DNA from: Jannaschia rubra
Lineage (GTDB): Bacteria > Pseudomonadota > Alphaproteobacteria > Rhodobacterales > Rhodobacteraceae
Reading direction: 5' to 3'
Length of the DNA stretch: 64,000 nucleotides
Assembly: GCF_001403735.1 (NCBI RefSeq)
Contig: NZ_CXPG01000013.1
Coordinates: 150,572 to 214,571 of the forward strand
Of the stretch, positions 54,213 through 63,604 are shown one piece after another (positions within the stretch are counted from its first letter, which is position 1; the number at the start of each line of letters is the position of its first letter). The notes under the pieces were generated by a model that did not search any database, was not told the DNA's origin, and worked only from the letters and a program-made list of their open reading frames with translations. The position numbers were made by a program, and so were the translations under genes.

Positions 54213-54683
54213 ATGCGGAAGATCGCGACCCTTGCCCTGATCCTGACGCCGGCGCTGGCACAGGCGCAGATCGTGCCGAAGGACGGCGCTTGGACCGGCA
54301 CGCCCGAGGACGCGACCCTGAGCGACGGCTGCCCGGAGGCGATGGCCCCCGCGCTGGAGCAGATGGCCGCGCAGATGGCGCAGGAGACGACGACCGAGAT
54401 CGTCTGGAACGGCACCTTCGACCCCACGCAGGAAAGCCTGGCCGCGGCAAGCCAGGGCGTCGAATGGACCCGCGCGGACGACGACACCTGGGAAGGGGCG
54501 ATCACCCTGCCGCAGACCGGCGCCCGGATCGGCACCACGCGGATGCACATCACCGCCCCCGACCGCATCGAATCGCAGACCACGATGGACGTAGCCGCGA
54601 TGATGGAGGCCCAAGGGCAGGAGGTGCCCGGCCTCGATACCTGCGAGATGGCGATGATGGTGGTGTTGACCCACGCCGAATGA
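54213..54683 (+). CDS. Exported hypothetical protein
   Basis: A 156-residue protein with a short signal peptide (IATLALILTPALAQA, cleavage near residue 19). The mature part has two cysteines (DGCPEAM near 40 and LDTCEMA near 145) and no known domain; its middle (TRMHITAPDRIESQTTMDV) suggests a beta-rich fold that binds a ligand. The ATG at 54213 has CGGAGA 9 bases upstream. Located between dgt and argS on the same strand; the role is unknown. Confidence 0.72.
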   Translation: MRKIATLALILTPALAQAQIVPKDGAWTGTPEDATLSDGCPEAMAPALEQMAAQMAQETTTEIVWNGTFDPTQESLAAASQGVEWTRADDDTWEGAITLPQTGARIGTTRMHITAPDRIESQTTMDVAAMMEAQGQEVPGLDTCEMAMMVVLTHAE

Positions 54684-54758
54684 CGCCGGTCCGCGCGCGT
54701 TGAACCCGCGGCGGGGCGGGGCTAAAGGGGCGGGACCCCTGACATCGGACGGCCCGCC

Positions 54759-56501
54759 ATGAACATCTTCGCAGACATCCGCGCCCTGACCCTGACCGCG
54801 CTGGCCGACATGGCCCGCGACGGGACGATCCCCGACGGGCTCGACACCGGCAACGTGGCGGTGGAGCCGCCGCGCGACGCGGCCCATGGCGACATGGCGA
54901 CGAATGCCGCGATGGTGCTGGCAAAACCCGCCGGCATGAAGCCCCGCGACATCGCCGAGGCGCTGGCCCCCCGGCTGACGGCCGACCCGCGGGTCGAGGC
55001 GGCGGAGGTGGCGGGGCCGGGGTTCCTCAACATCCGGCTGTCGGCGCGGGTGTGGCAGGACACCGTGGCCGCCGTGCTGGCCGAGGGGACGGATTACGGC
55101 CGCTCCGACATGGGGGCGGGGCGGAAGGTCAACGTCGAATACGTGAGCGCCAACCCGACCGGCCCCCTGCATGTGGGCCACACCCGCGGCGCGGTCTTCG
55201 GGGATGCGCTGGCGTCGCTGCTGGCTTTTGCCGGGCACGAGGTGACGCGTGAATACTACATCAACGACGGCGGCGCGCAGGTCGATGTGCTGGCCCGGTC
55301 GGTCTACCTTCGCTATCTGGAGGCGCACGGGAAGCCCGTGGAGTTCGTCGACGGCACCTATCCCGGCGACTATCTGGTCCCCGTGGGCGAGGCGCTGAAG
55401 GCGAAGGTGGGCGACGCCTATTTGGACAAGGGCGAGCAATACTGGCTGGACGAGGTCCGCAGCTTTGCCACCGAGGCGATGATGGACCTGATCCGCAGCG
55501 ACCTGGCGCTCCTGGGCGTCGAGATGGATGTGTTCAGCTCCGAGAAGGCGCTTTACGGCACGGGGCGGATCGAGGCGGCGATCGACACGCTCGACGCCAA
55601 GGGCCTGATCTATCGCGGCACGCTGGAGCCGCCCAAGGGCAAGCTGCCCGACGACTGGGAGCCGCGGGAGCAGACGCTGTTCCGCTCGACCGCCTATGGC
55701 GACGACGTGGACCGCCCGATCATGAAGTCGGACGGAAGCTGGACCTATTTCGCGCCCGACATCGCCTATCACTACGACAAGACGAAGCGGGGGTTCGACG
55801 CGCTGATCGACGTGTTCGGGGCCGACCACGGCGGCTACGTCAAGCGGATGAAGGCGGCGGTGGCCGCGCTGACCGACGGGGCGGTGCCGCTCGACATCAA
55901 GCTGACGCAGCTTGTCCGGCTGACGCGGGGGGGCGAGCAGCTGAAGATGTCGAAGCGGGCGGGCACCTTCGTGACGCTTTCGGACGTGGTCGAGATGGTG
56001 GGCCGGGACGTCACCCGATTCGTCATGCTGACCCGCAAGAACGACGCGCCGCTCGACTTCGACGTGGACGAGGTGCTGGAGCAGTCGAAGGACAACCCCG
56101 TGTGGTATGTCCAATACGCCCATGCCCGGATCATGAGCATCCTGTCGAAGGCGTCGGAAAGTGGCATCAATGTGTCCGACGCCGATCTGGCCGGCGCGGA
56201 CCTGACGCATCTTGGCCACAGTGCCGAGCAGGCGCTGGCGGCCAAGCTGGCCGAATGGCCGCGCCTGGTCGAGATCGCCGCCCGCACGCAGGAGCCGCAC
56301 CGCGTGGCCTTCTACCTCTATGATTTGGCGCAGGCCCTGCATGCCCATTACAACCGCGGCAACGAGGAGCCGGCGCTGCGCTTCGTGCAGGACGACGCGG
56401 AAATCAGCCGGTCCAAGATCGCGCTGGCGCGGGCGGTCTCCATTGTAATCGCGTCCGGTTTGGGTATCTTGGGCGTCGAGCCCGCGCAGCAGATGCGCTG
56501 A
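54759..56501 (+). CDS. argS: Arginyl-tRNA synthetase
   Basis: A 580-residue class I aminoacyl-tRNA synthetase. The HIGH-type sequence HVGHTRG (near residue 137), a KMSKR motif at ~396-400, the N-terminal tRNA D-loop-binding domain and the C-terminal anticodon domain are present. The length is normal. Three tandem hairpins follow the stop (56507-56596). It is the first of a conserved alphaproteobacterial run argS-SPOR-nagZ-scpA-scpB. Confidence 0.97.
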   Translation: MNIFADIRALTLTALADMARDGTIPDGLDTGNVAVEPPRDAAHGDMATNAAMVLAKPAGMKPRDIAEALAPRLTADPRVEAAEVAGPGFLNIRLSARVWQDTVAAVLAEGTDYGRSDMGAGRKVNVEYVSANPTGPLHVGHTRGAVFGDALASLLAFAGHEVTREYYINDGGAQVDVLARSVYLRYLEAHGKPVEFVDGTYPGDYLVPVGEALKAKVGDAYLDKGEQYWLDEVRSFATEAMMDLIRSDLALLGVEMDVFSSEKALYGTGRIEAAIDTLDAKGLIYRGTLEPPKGKLPDDWEPREQTLFRSTAYGDDVDRPIMKSDGSWTYFAPDIAYHYDKTKRGFDALIDVFGADHGGYVKRMKAAVAALTDGAVPLDIKLTQLVRLTRGGEQLKMSKRAGTFVTLSDVVEMVGRDVTRFVMLTRKNDAPLDFDVDEVLEQSKDNPVWYVQYAHARIMSILSKASESGINVSDADLAGADLTHLGHSAEQALAAKLAEWPRLVEIAARTQEPHRVAFYLYDLAQALHAHYNRGNEEPALRFVQDDAEISRSKIALARAVSIVIASGLGILGVEPAQQMR

Positions 56502-56506
56502 CGGTT

Positions 56507-56596
56507 CCCGGCATCGCCGGGGCCGGGCCGCCGACCCGGAACACCGGGCGGACGCGCGGGCCGAGAGAGCAGTTACGGCAGCGGGGCAAACCCCGC
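56507..56596. terminator. Three tandem hairpins between argS and the SPOR gene
   Basis: CCCGGC/GCCGGG with an ATC loop (56507-56521), CCCGG/CCGGG with an AACA loop (56535-56548) and GCGGGG/CCCCGC with a CAAA loop (56581-56596). None has a U-run. They occupy most of the 192-base gap after argS; the remainder (56597-56693) likely holds the promoter of the SPOR gene. Confidence 0.55.
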
Positions 56597-56693
56597 GCCA
56601 CGATATGAGGCGAAGATCGGCACGGCCGCATTTTCGGTGACAGTGACACACGACCCTCGACGCGTCGCCGCGTCCGGGGTGGAGGGCAGGCAC

Positions 56694-57710
56694 ATGGCGG
56701 ATTTCGATTACTACGGTGCGGATTACGGCGTCGAGCAGCCGTCGCGTCTGATGGAAGCGGCGCGCAACTTCGGGTTCGCGAACTGGGCGGGGGCGCTGAC
56801 GTCGCTCGGCCTGACGGCGGGGATGGCGGTCTGGGCCGTCGACCTGACCTTCCGCGACGTGTCGGGCGTGCCGGTTATCCGCGCCATGGAGGGCCCGATG
56901 CGGGTGGAGCCCGAGAACCCCGGCGGCACGGTCGCGCCGTTCCAGGGCCTCGCGCTGTCGGACATCACATCGGGCGGGGCGGCCGCCCCCGCACCCGACC
57001 AGATCGTGCTGGCCCCGCCGCCGGTGTCGCTGGACGCGCCCGCGCTGGGCGACCGCATGGCCTCCGCCGAGAAGCCCGAGACGGTCGAGACGCCGCTCGC
57101 CCCCGAGGACGAGGCGCCCGACACGAGGATCGAGGTCGCCGCCATCGACGGCGCGCCCACCCCCGACGACACCCTGCCCGAGCAGGTCGCCGCGGGTGTG
57201 CCCGCGCCCGAGATCGTGGCCGCCATCGCCGCCGCCACCGCGGCCGCGGCGGAGCCCGAGGTCGTCGTGGCCGCCGCCGGACCCGGCGTCGCCCTTTCGT
57301 CGCGCCCGCGCCAGCGCCCCGCCAACATGGCCGTGGCCGCCGTGCGCGTGCCCGCCACCGTGCCGACCGAGGCGCCGGCCTCGCCCCGCGGCACGCTGGT
57401 GGCCTCGGCCGATGCGACCTCGACCCTGGGCCGCGACGTGGACCCGACGTCGGTGGTGCCGGGCACCCGCGTGGTGCAGCTCGGCGCCTTCGACAGCGAG
57501 GCCATCGCCCGCAGCGAGTGGGAGCGTCTGGAAGGCCGCTTCGGCGATTACATGGCGGGCAAGGGGCGGCTGATCCAGAAGGCGAACTCCGGCGGACGCG
57601 ACTTCTGGCGCCTGCGGGTCGTGGGCTTCGACGACGGGTCGGACGCGCGCCGCTTCTGCGCCGAGCTTCTGGCCAAGGATGCCGCCTGCATCCCCGTCAC
57701 CGTCCGCTGA
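56694..57710 (+). CDS. SPOR domain protein, single-pass membrane
   Basis: A 338-residue bitopic protein. A cytoplasmic N-terminus of ~30 residues is followed by one membrane segment (WAGALTSLGLTAGMAVWAV), a long Ala/Pro/Glu-rich periplasmic linker (residues ~70-255) and a C-terminal SPOR domain (RVVQLGAFDSEAIARSEWERL to the end). SPOR domains bind denuded glycan strands at the septum. The ATG at 56694 follows GGAGGGCAGG; a start at 56637 would add an unlikely N-terminus. nagZ follows after 7 bases. Confidence 0.9.
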   Translation: MADFDYYGADYGVEQPSRLMEAARNFGFANWAGALTSLGLTAGMAVWAVDLTFRDVSGVPVIRAMEGPMRVEPENPGGTVAPFQGLALSDITSGGAAAPAPDQIVLAPPPVSLDAPALGDRMASAEKPETVETPLAPEDEAPDTRIEVAAIDGAPTPDDTLPEQVAAGVPAPEIVAAIAAATAAAAEPEVVVAAAGPGVALSSRPRQRPANMAVAAVRVPATVPTEAPASPRGTLVASADATSTLGRDVDPTSVVPGTRVVQLGAFDSEAIARSEWERLEGRFGDYMAGKGRLIQKANSGGRDFWRLRVVGFDDGSDARRFCAELLAKDAACIPVTVR

Positions 57711-57717
57711 AGGCCGC

Positions 57718-58701
57718 ATGGCCGGGGCCTTCATCCTCGGGTGCGAGGGCCCGGACCTGACCGCGCGGGAGGCGGCGTTCTTCCGCGAAAGCGACCCCTG
57801 GGGCTTCATTCTGTTCGCGCGCAACGTGGACACCCCCGACCGCCTGCGCGCGCTGACCGGCGACCTGTGCGCGGCGGTGGGGCGCGAGGCGCCCGTCCTC
57901 ATCGACCAGGAAGGCGGGCGGGTGCAGCGCATGGGCCCGCCGTTCTGGACCCGCTGGCCGCGTCCCCTGACGCAGATGTCGCGTGCCACCGACCCCGAAC
58001 GCGCGATGTTCCTGCGCGCCGCGCTGATCGCACATGAGTTGCGCGACGTGGGCATCGACGTGAACTGCACCCCCACGGCCGATATCGCCGGCGAGCATAC
58101 GCATCCCTTCCTTCTGTCGCGTCTTTATGGCGACGGGGTGGATACGGTCGCCGCGCGGGCCCGCGCCAATGCCGACGGCTGTCTTGCGGGCGGTGTCCTG
58201 CCGGTGATGAAGCACATTCCGGGCCACGGACGCGGCAGCGTGGACAGCCATCTGGGCCTGCCCCGCGTGGACACCCCGCTCGACGACCTGCGCCGCACCG
58301 ATTTCGAGGTGTTCCGCCGTCTGGCCGACCTGCCCATGGGGATGACGGCGCATGTGGTGTATTCCGCCATCGACACGGCGCCCGGCACGATCTCCGCCGC
58401 CGTGCTGGCCGAGGTGCGGGGGACCATCGGGTTCGACGGCCTGTTGATGACCGACGACATCAGCATGGGCGCCCTGCCGGGTGACATGGCGCAGCGCTGC
58501 ACGCGCGCCATCGCGGCGGGCTGCGACGTGATCCTGCACTGCAACGGCGAAGCGGCGGAGATGGAGGCCGTGGCTGCGACCGCGCCGCGTCTGGAGGGCC
58601 GCTCCGCCGACCGCGCCGCCCGCGCCCTCGCCATGCGGGCCGACCCCGCGCCGCTTGACATCGAAGCGGCCCATGCGGAACTTGGCCGCCTCACGTCCTG
58701 A
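57718..58701 (+). CDS. nagZ: Beta-N-acetylhexosaminidase (glycoside hydrolase family 3)
   Basis: A 327-residue cytosolic enzyme that removes GlcNAc from muropeptides in peptidoglycan recycling. The KHIPGHGRGSVDSH motif (near residue 165) holds the catalytic His and the nucleophile Asp lies in MTDDISMGAL (near residue 244). The order SPOR-nagZ-scpA-scpB is common in alphaproteobacteria. The ATG at 57718 is 7 bases after the SPOR stop. Confidence 0.95.
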   Translation: MAGAFILGCEGPDLTAREAAFFRESDPWGFILFARNVDTPDRLRALTGDLCAAVGREAPVLIDQEGGRVQRMGPPFWTRWPRPLTQMSRATDPERAMFLRAALIAHELRDVGIDVNCTPTADIAGEHTHPFLLSRLYGDGVDTVAARARANADGCLAGGVLPVMKHIPGHGRGSVDSHLGLPRVDTPLDDLRRTDFEVFRRLADLPMGMTAHVVYSAIDTAPGTISAAVLAEVRGTIGFDGLLMTDDISMGALPGDMAQRCTRAIAAGCDVILHCNGEAAEMEAVAATAPRLEGRSADRAARALAMRADPAPLDIEAAHAELGRLTS

Positions 58702-58710
58702 GGGGCAGGG

Positions 58711-59499
58711 ATGGCGGAAGACTTCATCGAGGGACCGGCCCGCGACGACGTGGCCGAACGGCTGGCGGCCGAGGCGCTGATCGTCGACGTGGACGGCTTC
58801 GAGGGGCCGCTCGACCTTTTGCTGACGTTGGCGCGGACGCAGAAGGTGGACCTGCGCCGGGTGTCGGTGCTGCAACTGGCGCGGCAATACCTGACCTTCG
58901 TGGAACGCGCCCGCGCCCTGCGGATCGAGCTTGCGGCGGATTATCTGGTGATGGCGGCCTGGCTCGCCTTCCTCAAGTCGCGCCTGCTGCTGCCGCCCGA
59001 CCCCGAGGAGGAGGGGCCGTCGGCCGAGGATCTGGCCGCGCATCTGGCGTTCCAGCTGGAGCGGCTGGAGGCGATGCGAACGGCCGCGGCCCGCCTGATG
59101 GCGCGCGATCAGCTCGGCCGCGACGTCTTTGCCCGCGGGGAGCCGCAGGGGCTGGAACGGTCGCGCAAGGTGATCTGGACGGCAACCCTGCTCGACCTGA
59201 TGCAGGGCTATGCCCGCACCCGGACCCGCGACGATTTCCGCCCCTTCGTCATGGACCGTCAGGGCATCTGGACGATGGAGGAGGCGCTGGAGCGCCTGCG
59301 TCCGATCATCGGCGCCGTGGGCGACTGGACCGACCTGATGGCGTTCCTGCCCGACGGCTGGGACGGCGATCCGGGGCGGCGGCGGTCAGCCACCGCGTCG
59401 ACCTTCGCCGCGACGCTGGAGATGGCGAAGAACGGGCGGCTGGAGTTGCGTCAGGACGACATGTTCGGGCCGATCCGCCTGCGTGCGGCGCGGGCATGA
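58711..59499 (+). CDS. scpA: Segregation and condensation protein A
   Basis: A 262-residue kleisin that bridges the SMC head domains in chromosome organisation. The N-terminal FEGPLDLLLTLARTQKVDL motif (residues ~29-50) is diagnostic, and the C-terminal winged-helix part ends in an acidic-aromatic stretch. It follows nagZ after 9 bases and overlaps scpB by 4 bases (ATGA). No smc gene is in the window. Confidence 0.95.
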   Translation: MAEDFIEGPARDDVAERLAAEALIVDVDGFEGPLDLLLTLARTQKVDLRRVSVLQLARQYLTFVERARALRIELAADYLVMAAWLAFLKSRLLLPPDPEEEGPSAEDLAAHLAFQLERLEAMRTAAARLMARDQLGRDVFARGEPQGLERSRKVIWTATLLDLMQGYARTRTRDDFRPFVMDRQGIWTMEEALERLRPIIGAVGDWTDLMAFLPDGWDGDPGRRRSATASTFAATLEMAKNGRLELRQDDMFGPIRLRAARA

Positions 59500-60137
59500 C
59501 CGGCGCGCCCCAGGACAGCCTGTTCCGGGCGCCGCCCCCGGCCGAGCAGGAGCGGATGGTCGAGGCGATCCTGTTCGCCTCCGCCGCGCCGGTGACGGTC
59601 GGGGAATTGCACGCCCGGCTGCCGCACGGTTGCGATGCGCCTGCCGCGCTGGAGCGTCTGGCGAAGCGGTACGAAGGGCGCGGCATCCGGTTGCAGCGCG
59701 TGGGGGACGCCTGGGCGATGAGGACGGCGCCGGACCTGGCGTTCCTGATGACGCGCGAGACGGTCGAGACGCGCAGGCTGAGCCGGGCGGCGATCGAGAC
59801 GCTGGCCATCGTCGCCTATCACCAGCCCGTCACCCGCGCCGAGATCGAGGAGATCCGCGGCGTGTCGGTCAGCCGCGGCACCGTCGAGCAATTGATGGAG
59901 ATGGACTGGATCAAGCTGGGCCAGCGCCGGCAGACACCCGGGCGGCCGGTCACCTTCGTCGTGACACGTGCGTTCCTGGACCACTTCGGCCTGTCCTCGC
60001 CCCGTGACCTGCCAGGGTTGAAGGAGCTGCGCGCGGCGGGTCTGCTGGAAGGCACGCCGCCGCCGACGGAGGCGCAGGGGGTTGAAGATGACGCGCCCGA
60101 TGACATGTTCGAAAGGTCGCCGCCGGAGGAAAGCTGA
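59496..60137 (+). CDS. scpB: Segregation and condensation protein B
   Basis: A 213-residue partner of ScpA with two winged-helix domains (MVEAILFASAAPVTVGELHARLP at the start and AAIETLAIVAYHQPVTRAEIEEIRGV near residue 90), which is the family signature. The C-terminus is acidic. It is co-translated with scpA. A 41-codon gene follows, then a GMC oxidoreductase, instead of the tatABC genes often found here in alphaproteobacteria. Confidence 0.95.
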   Translation: MTGAPQDSLFRAPPPAEQERMVEAILFASAAPVTVGELHARLPHGCDAPAALERLAKRYEGRGIRLQRVGDAWAMRTAPDLAFLMTRETVETRRLSRAAIETLAIVAYHQPVTRAEIEEIRGVSVSRGTVEQLMEMDWIKLGQRRQTPGRPVTFVVTRAFLDHFGLSSPRDLPGLKELRAAGLLEGTPPPTEAQGVEDDAPDDMFERSPPEES

Positions 60138-60164
60138 TTGGGCCCGGCGACAGGGGAGGACCAT

Positions 60165-60290
60165 ATGTTCGGACGTATCATCCAGATGATCCTGATGCGC
60201 GGCCTCGGCCGCTATCTCGGGGGCCGTGCCGGGGGCAACCTGCGTCATGTGAACCGTGCCGTGCGCATGGCGCGGCGGATGCGCCGCTAG
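60165..60290 (+). CDS. Very small basic protein downstream of scpB
   Basis: A 41-codon gene. It begins with ATG at 60165, preceded by GGGGAGGA, an excellent ribosome-binding site 4 bases away, and ends in TAG at 60288-60290. The product has a hydrophobic N-terminal third ([20 protein letters not shown]) and an Arg-rich C-terminus (MARRMRR); it could be a membrane-surface peptide or an RNA-binding peptide. It occupies the place after scpB where tatA is found in relatives, but is too short and lacks the tatA hinge. Confidence 0.6.
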   Translation: MFGRIIQMILMRGLGRYLGGRAGGNLRHVNRAVRMARRMRR

Positions 60291-60339
60291 CCACTTGTCC
60301 GCGGACCCGGGGGCCCTTGGGTTGACCGGGTCGCGCGGC

Positions 60340-61971
60340 ATGGCGAAGCGGCTGCGGGGGCAGGAAGTGTACGACTACATCATCGTGGGTGGCGGTTCGG
60401 CCGGGTGCGTCATGGCGGCCCGTCTGTCGGAGGATCCGCGCAGGCGCGTCTGCTTGGTCGAGGCCGGCCCCCGCGACACGAACCCCCTGATCCACATGCC
60501 GCTCGGCCTTGCGCTGCTGGTGGGGAGCAAGCGGATCAACTGGGCCTACGACACCCATCCCGAGCCGGAACTGAACGGCCGCAGCCTGTTCTGGCCGCGC
60601 GGCAAGACGCTGGGCGGGTCGAGCTCGATCAACGCGATGATCTACATGCGCGGGCATCCGAAGGACTACGACGGGTGGGAGGCGGCAGCGGGGCCGGACT
60701 GGGGCTGGCCGCGCGTGCGGGAGCTGTTCCTGCGCATGGAGGGAAACACCGCGCGATCGGATGCGCATCACGGCACCGACGGGCCGCTTGCCGTCAGCGA
60801 CCTGCGCCATGTCAATCCGCTCAGCCACGCCTTCGTCGAGGCGGGCACCCAGTGCCAGTATCCCGAGAATCCCGATTTCAACGGTGCGCGGCAGGAGGGA
60901 GTGGGCCTCTATCAGGTGACGCAGCGGGAGGGGCGGCGGTTCAGCGCGGCGCGCGCCTTTCTCGAACCGGCCCGGGACAGGCCGAACCTCACGACGCTGA
61001 CGGGGAAGCCGGTCGAGCGGATCCTGTTCGAGGGACGGCGGGCGGTCGGCGTCGCGCTGCGCGACCGCGACCTGCGCCTGAACGCGGGCGGAGAGGTCAT
61101 CCTGTCGGGCGGAGCGGTGAACTCACCGCATCTGCTGATGCTGTCGGGCATCGGGCCGGCGGAGGAGCTTGCTCGGCATGGCGTCCCCGTCCTGCATGAT
61201 GCGCCGGAGGTCGGGAGCAACCTGGCCGACCATCTGGACATCACGGTCATGGCTTCCGCCCGGGGGCGGGAGGGGATCGGGCTGGCGCCGAGCTTCCTGC
61301 CCCGCGCCGTCCGGGCCGCTTGGTCCTATTGGCGGGGCGGGACCGGGGAGTTGACGTCCAACGTGGCCGAAGCGGGCGGTTTCGTCCGGTCCGACCCGTC
61401 GCGGGACCGGCCGAACCTCCAGTTCCACTTCCTGCCGGCGCTTCTGCGCGACCACGGACGCAAGCTTTCTTGGGGCTATGGCATGACGCTCCACGTCTGC
61501 GACCTTCTGCCGAAAAGCCGCGGCCGGATCGGGTTGAACGGCCCCGACACGTCGATGCCCGCCCGGATCGAGGCGAACTATCTAAGCCATCCCGACGACA
61601 TCGGCACGCTGCTCGACGGGCTGAAGATCGCCCGCGGCATCATGGCGGCGCCGGCCCTGGCCCGGCATGTGCGCGCCGAGATCCTGCCCGGCCCCGAGGT
61701 GCGGACGGATGCCCAGCTTATCGCCGATATCCGCGCGCGGGCCGAGACGATCTATCACCCGGTGGGCACCTGCCGGATGGGGACGGACGCCGCGTCGGTC
61801 GTCGACCCCGAAGCGCGTCTGCGCGGCATCGACGGTCTGCGCGTGGTCGACGCGTCGATCATGCCGAACATCGTGGCAGGCAACACGAATGCGCCGACCA
61901 TGATGCTGGCCGAGAACGTGGCCGACATGATGCTGGGTCGAAATGGCGCGGCCCCGGAGGTCCTGACCTGA
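60340..61971 (+). CDS. GMC family FAD-dependent oxidoreductase
   Basis: A 543-residue flavoenzyme of the glucose-methanol-choline family. The FAD-binding [13 protein letters not shown] is at residues 17-29 and the GMC signature [20 protein letters not shown] near 85-105. The catalytic His473 (HPVGTCRMG) and the paired residue Asn517 (NTNAPTMM) are intact; choline dehydrogenase and alcohol dehydrogenase AlkJ are relatives. The ATG at 60340 lacks a clear ribosome-binding site; GTG at 60367 would give [10 protein letters not shown] and is a real alternative. The substrate is unknown. Confidence 0.92.
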   Translation: MAKRLRGQEVYDYIIVGGGSAGCVMAARLSEDPRRRVCLVEAGPRDTNPLIHMPLGLALLVGSKRINWAYDTHPEPELNGRSLFWPRGKTLGGSSSINAMIYMRGHPKDYDGWEAAAGPDWGWPRVRELFLRMEGNTARSDAHHGTDGPLAVSDLRHVNPLSHAFVEAGTQCQYPENPDFNGARQEGVGLYQVTQREGRRFSAARAFLEPARDRPNLTTLTGKPVERILFEGRRAVGVALRDRDLRLNAGGEVILSGGAVNSPHLLMLSGIGPAEELARHGVPVLHDAPEVGSNLADHLDITVMASARGREGIGLAPSFLPRAVRAAWSYWRGGTGELTSNVAEAGGFVRSDPSRDRPNLQFHFLPALLRDHGRKLSWGYGMTLHVCDLLPKSRGRIGLNGPDTSMPARIEANYLSHPDDIGTLLDGLKIARGIMAAPALARHVRAEILPGPEVRTDAQLIADIRARAETIYHPVGTCRMGTDAASVVDPEARLRGIDGLRVVDASIMPNIVAGNTNAPTMMLAENVADMMLGRNGAAPEVLT

Positions 61972-61982
61972 GCGCATAGGGT

Positions 61983-62005
61983 CCGCGCGTGCCGGACCCG
62001 CGCGG
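61983..62005. terminator. Two-way hairpin between convergent genes
   Basis: CCGCGCG pairs with CGCGCGG around a 9-base loop, filling most of the 35-base gap between the GMC gene and the opposing FUSC gene. A symmetrical stem fits a bidirectional terminator. No U-run on either side. Confidence 0.4.
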
Positions 62006-62006
62006 G

Positions 62007-63098
62007 TCAGGAGCCCCAACGCCGGCGGGGAAGCGCGATATCCTGCGCCACGGCGTCCAGTTCGACGAGATCGCGCTCAAGCTGCCGCAGGGCGAACTTG
62101 ATCCCGAACAGACGGGCGAGTTCGGGGGTCGACATGCTGCGCGTGCGGCCCGCCTTCCGCATCCCGTTCAGCGCCTCGCGGTAGTCGCGCACGATGGGCG
62201 CCAGCGACACGGCCGGGCCGGCGATGGGACGGCCCGCCAACAGCGCCTCGACATGCGTTAGGGCGCCTGCCGCGCCGGTCGCGGCACGCCGCCACGGCTC
62301 GGCCAGCGCATCCGTGAGCGTATCGTCGCCCGCGCCCCGCGCGGCGCGGCGCAGCATGTCCACGTCGAAACGCACGCGGCGGAGCGCGCGCAGCGCCCGT
62401 TCCGGATCGGGCGTGCGACCGATGGCGAAGCGCCGCTCCCTTGCCGCTTCGGCGGCGAAGGTCGAAAGCTCCAGCAGGGCGCGGCGGATCTCGCTCGCTC
62501 GCGCGGCGAGCGTATCCTCGCCGGTGCCGTCGTCCGGCGCGATGGCGCGCAGCTGAGCGGCGAGCAGGCCCGCGACGGTCGCCGCCACCGCGACGGCCGA
62601 GCGCGACGCCCGGGCCGGCAACACCAGCACGCCGGTCAGGAGGCCGACGCCGCAGCCGATGGTGACGCCGAGCAACCGTTCGGCCGCCAGGACGTCAGGC
62701 CCGACGTCGAGACCCGGCGCGCCCAGCAAAACCACGGTGGCGGTGATCGGCGCGATCTGGAACCCGACCGAGAACGCCGCCAGCACCGACAGGGGAACAA
62801 GCGCGAGCGTCAGGGCGAGAGCGGACGAAAGGGGATCGTCCGGCCGGAGGAGGAGGGCCACGACCGCGGCGACGACGGCGCCGAGGAACGACCCGGCCCC
62901 TTGTTCGAAAGCCTTGCCCAGCGAGCCGCCGATGTTGCTCTGCGTCACGACGATGGCGCTGATGACGGCCGAGAGCTCCACCGTGAGGCCGAGCGCATAG
63001 ACGGCCGCGAGCGCCGCGACGCCGGCGACGGTCATGCGGATGGCGTGGATCGCCCACCATCCATGTCGCTTGAGCAGGTTCGTCATCGTCTTTGCCAT
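62007..63098 (-). CDS. FUSC family (aromatic acid exporter-like) membrane protein
   Basis: A 363-residue membrane protein. The first half has six hydrophobic segments (IHAIRMTVAGVAALAAVYALGL, VISAIVVTQSNIGGSLGKA, FLGAVVAAVVALLL and following), the pattern of the FUSC/AaeB group of exporters; the second half is a soluble helical domain rich in Arg and Glu. Substrates of the family include hydroxylated aromatic acids. The ATG at 63098 follows GGAGC; an ATG at 63086 is an alternative. No accessory membrane-fusion protein gene is adjacent. Confidence 0.85.
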   Translation of the reverse strand: MAKTMTNLLKRHGWWAIHAIRMTVAGVAALAAVYALGLTVELSAVISAIVVTQSNIGGSLGKAFEQGAGSFLGAVVAAVVALLLRPDDPLSSALALTLALVPLSVLAAFSVGFQIAPITATVVLLGAPGLDVGPDVLAAERLLGVTIGCGVGLLTGVLVLPARASRSAVAVAATVAGLLAAQLRAIAPDDGTGEDTLAARASEIRRALLELSTFAAEAARERRFAIGRTPDPERALRALRRVRFDVDMLRRAARGAGDDTLTDALAEPWRRAATGAAGALTHVEALLAGRPIAGPAVSLAPIVRDYREALNGMRKAGRTRSMSTPELARLFGIKFALRQLERDLVELDAVAQDIALPRRRWGS

Positions 63099-63400
63099 TC
63101 GCTCCGGTCGTCCATGCCCGGCAGCTCCAGCGGTCGATGCCGGAGGCGGGGAGAAGTCGTTTCATCGTTCCGGGCCCCTTGTCCGGAAGGTGTTGTTGCA
63201 GGCCGTTGCGCGCACGGTGGGCCATAGGCCGGGACATGATGGCGAGGCTCAGGGCTGGGGTCCACCGCAGTATGGCCACTGACCGTCCGGAAAGCGTCCG
63301 CCTGCCGCTGCCGGCAGCTGGACCTCGGGCAAGGTTCGATCTGTCGGCGTCGCGGCGGGCATGTTATCCCTTCGCGAAGTCACCAAACGGGGGTTCCGTC
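63099..63400. other. Intergenic region, 302 bases, no gene recognised
   Basis: Lies between the divergent FUSC and small-protein genes. The overlapping open frames here have no ribosome-binding site or coding character. It is a likely home of both promoters, but no clear -35/-10 pair could be assigned; a TTGTTGCA near 63194 and a TTATCC near 63363 are the only weak candidates. No repeats or hairpins of note. Confidence 0.3.
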
Positions 63401-63604
63401 TTGAGCTACCATGGAAAATACACAGCGCCGGAGGACATCCTGCGCGACGCCGATCTGAGCCGCGCGGAGAAGATCCGCATGTTGGAGCAATGGCGCGACG
63501 ACAAGAAGGCCTACATGCGCGCATCGGGCGAAGGCATGGAAGGCGAGGACCGGGCGGACCTGCTCAAGAGGATCAAGAAGGCCCTGGCGTCGCTTCAGGA
63601 GTGA
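63401..63604 (+). CDS. Small conserved alphaproteobacterial protein (TTG start)
   Basis: A 67-residue cytosolic protein, mostly helical and charged. The start (M)SYHGKYTAPEDIL, then LSRAEKIRMLEQWRDDKKAYMRASGEGM, ends in a basic DLLKRIKKALASLQE. I recognise this as a small conserved protein of proteobacteria with no firm function. The only start giving the family N-terminus is TTG at 63401, with GGGGG a short way upstream. Its end overlaps the transposase relic on the other strand. Confidence 0.7.
   Translation: MSYHGKYTAPEDILRDADLSRAEKIRMLEQWRDDKKAYMRASGEGMEGEDRADLLKRIKKALASLQE

Noticed and set aside
52917..58076. A 1719-codon open frame on the minus strand
   Set aside because: It runs antisense through dgt, a hypothetical gene, argS, the SPOR gene and part of nagZ, all clear genes on plus. 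High G+C with G/C third positions keeps such antisense frames open; it has His/Arg-rich, domain-free sequence and no ribosome-binding site.
60165..60290. tatA gene after scpB
   Set aside because: The 41-residue product lacks the TatA hinge and amphipathic helix, and no tatB or tatC follows.
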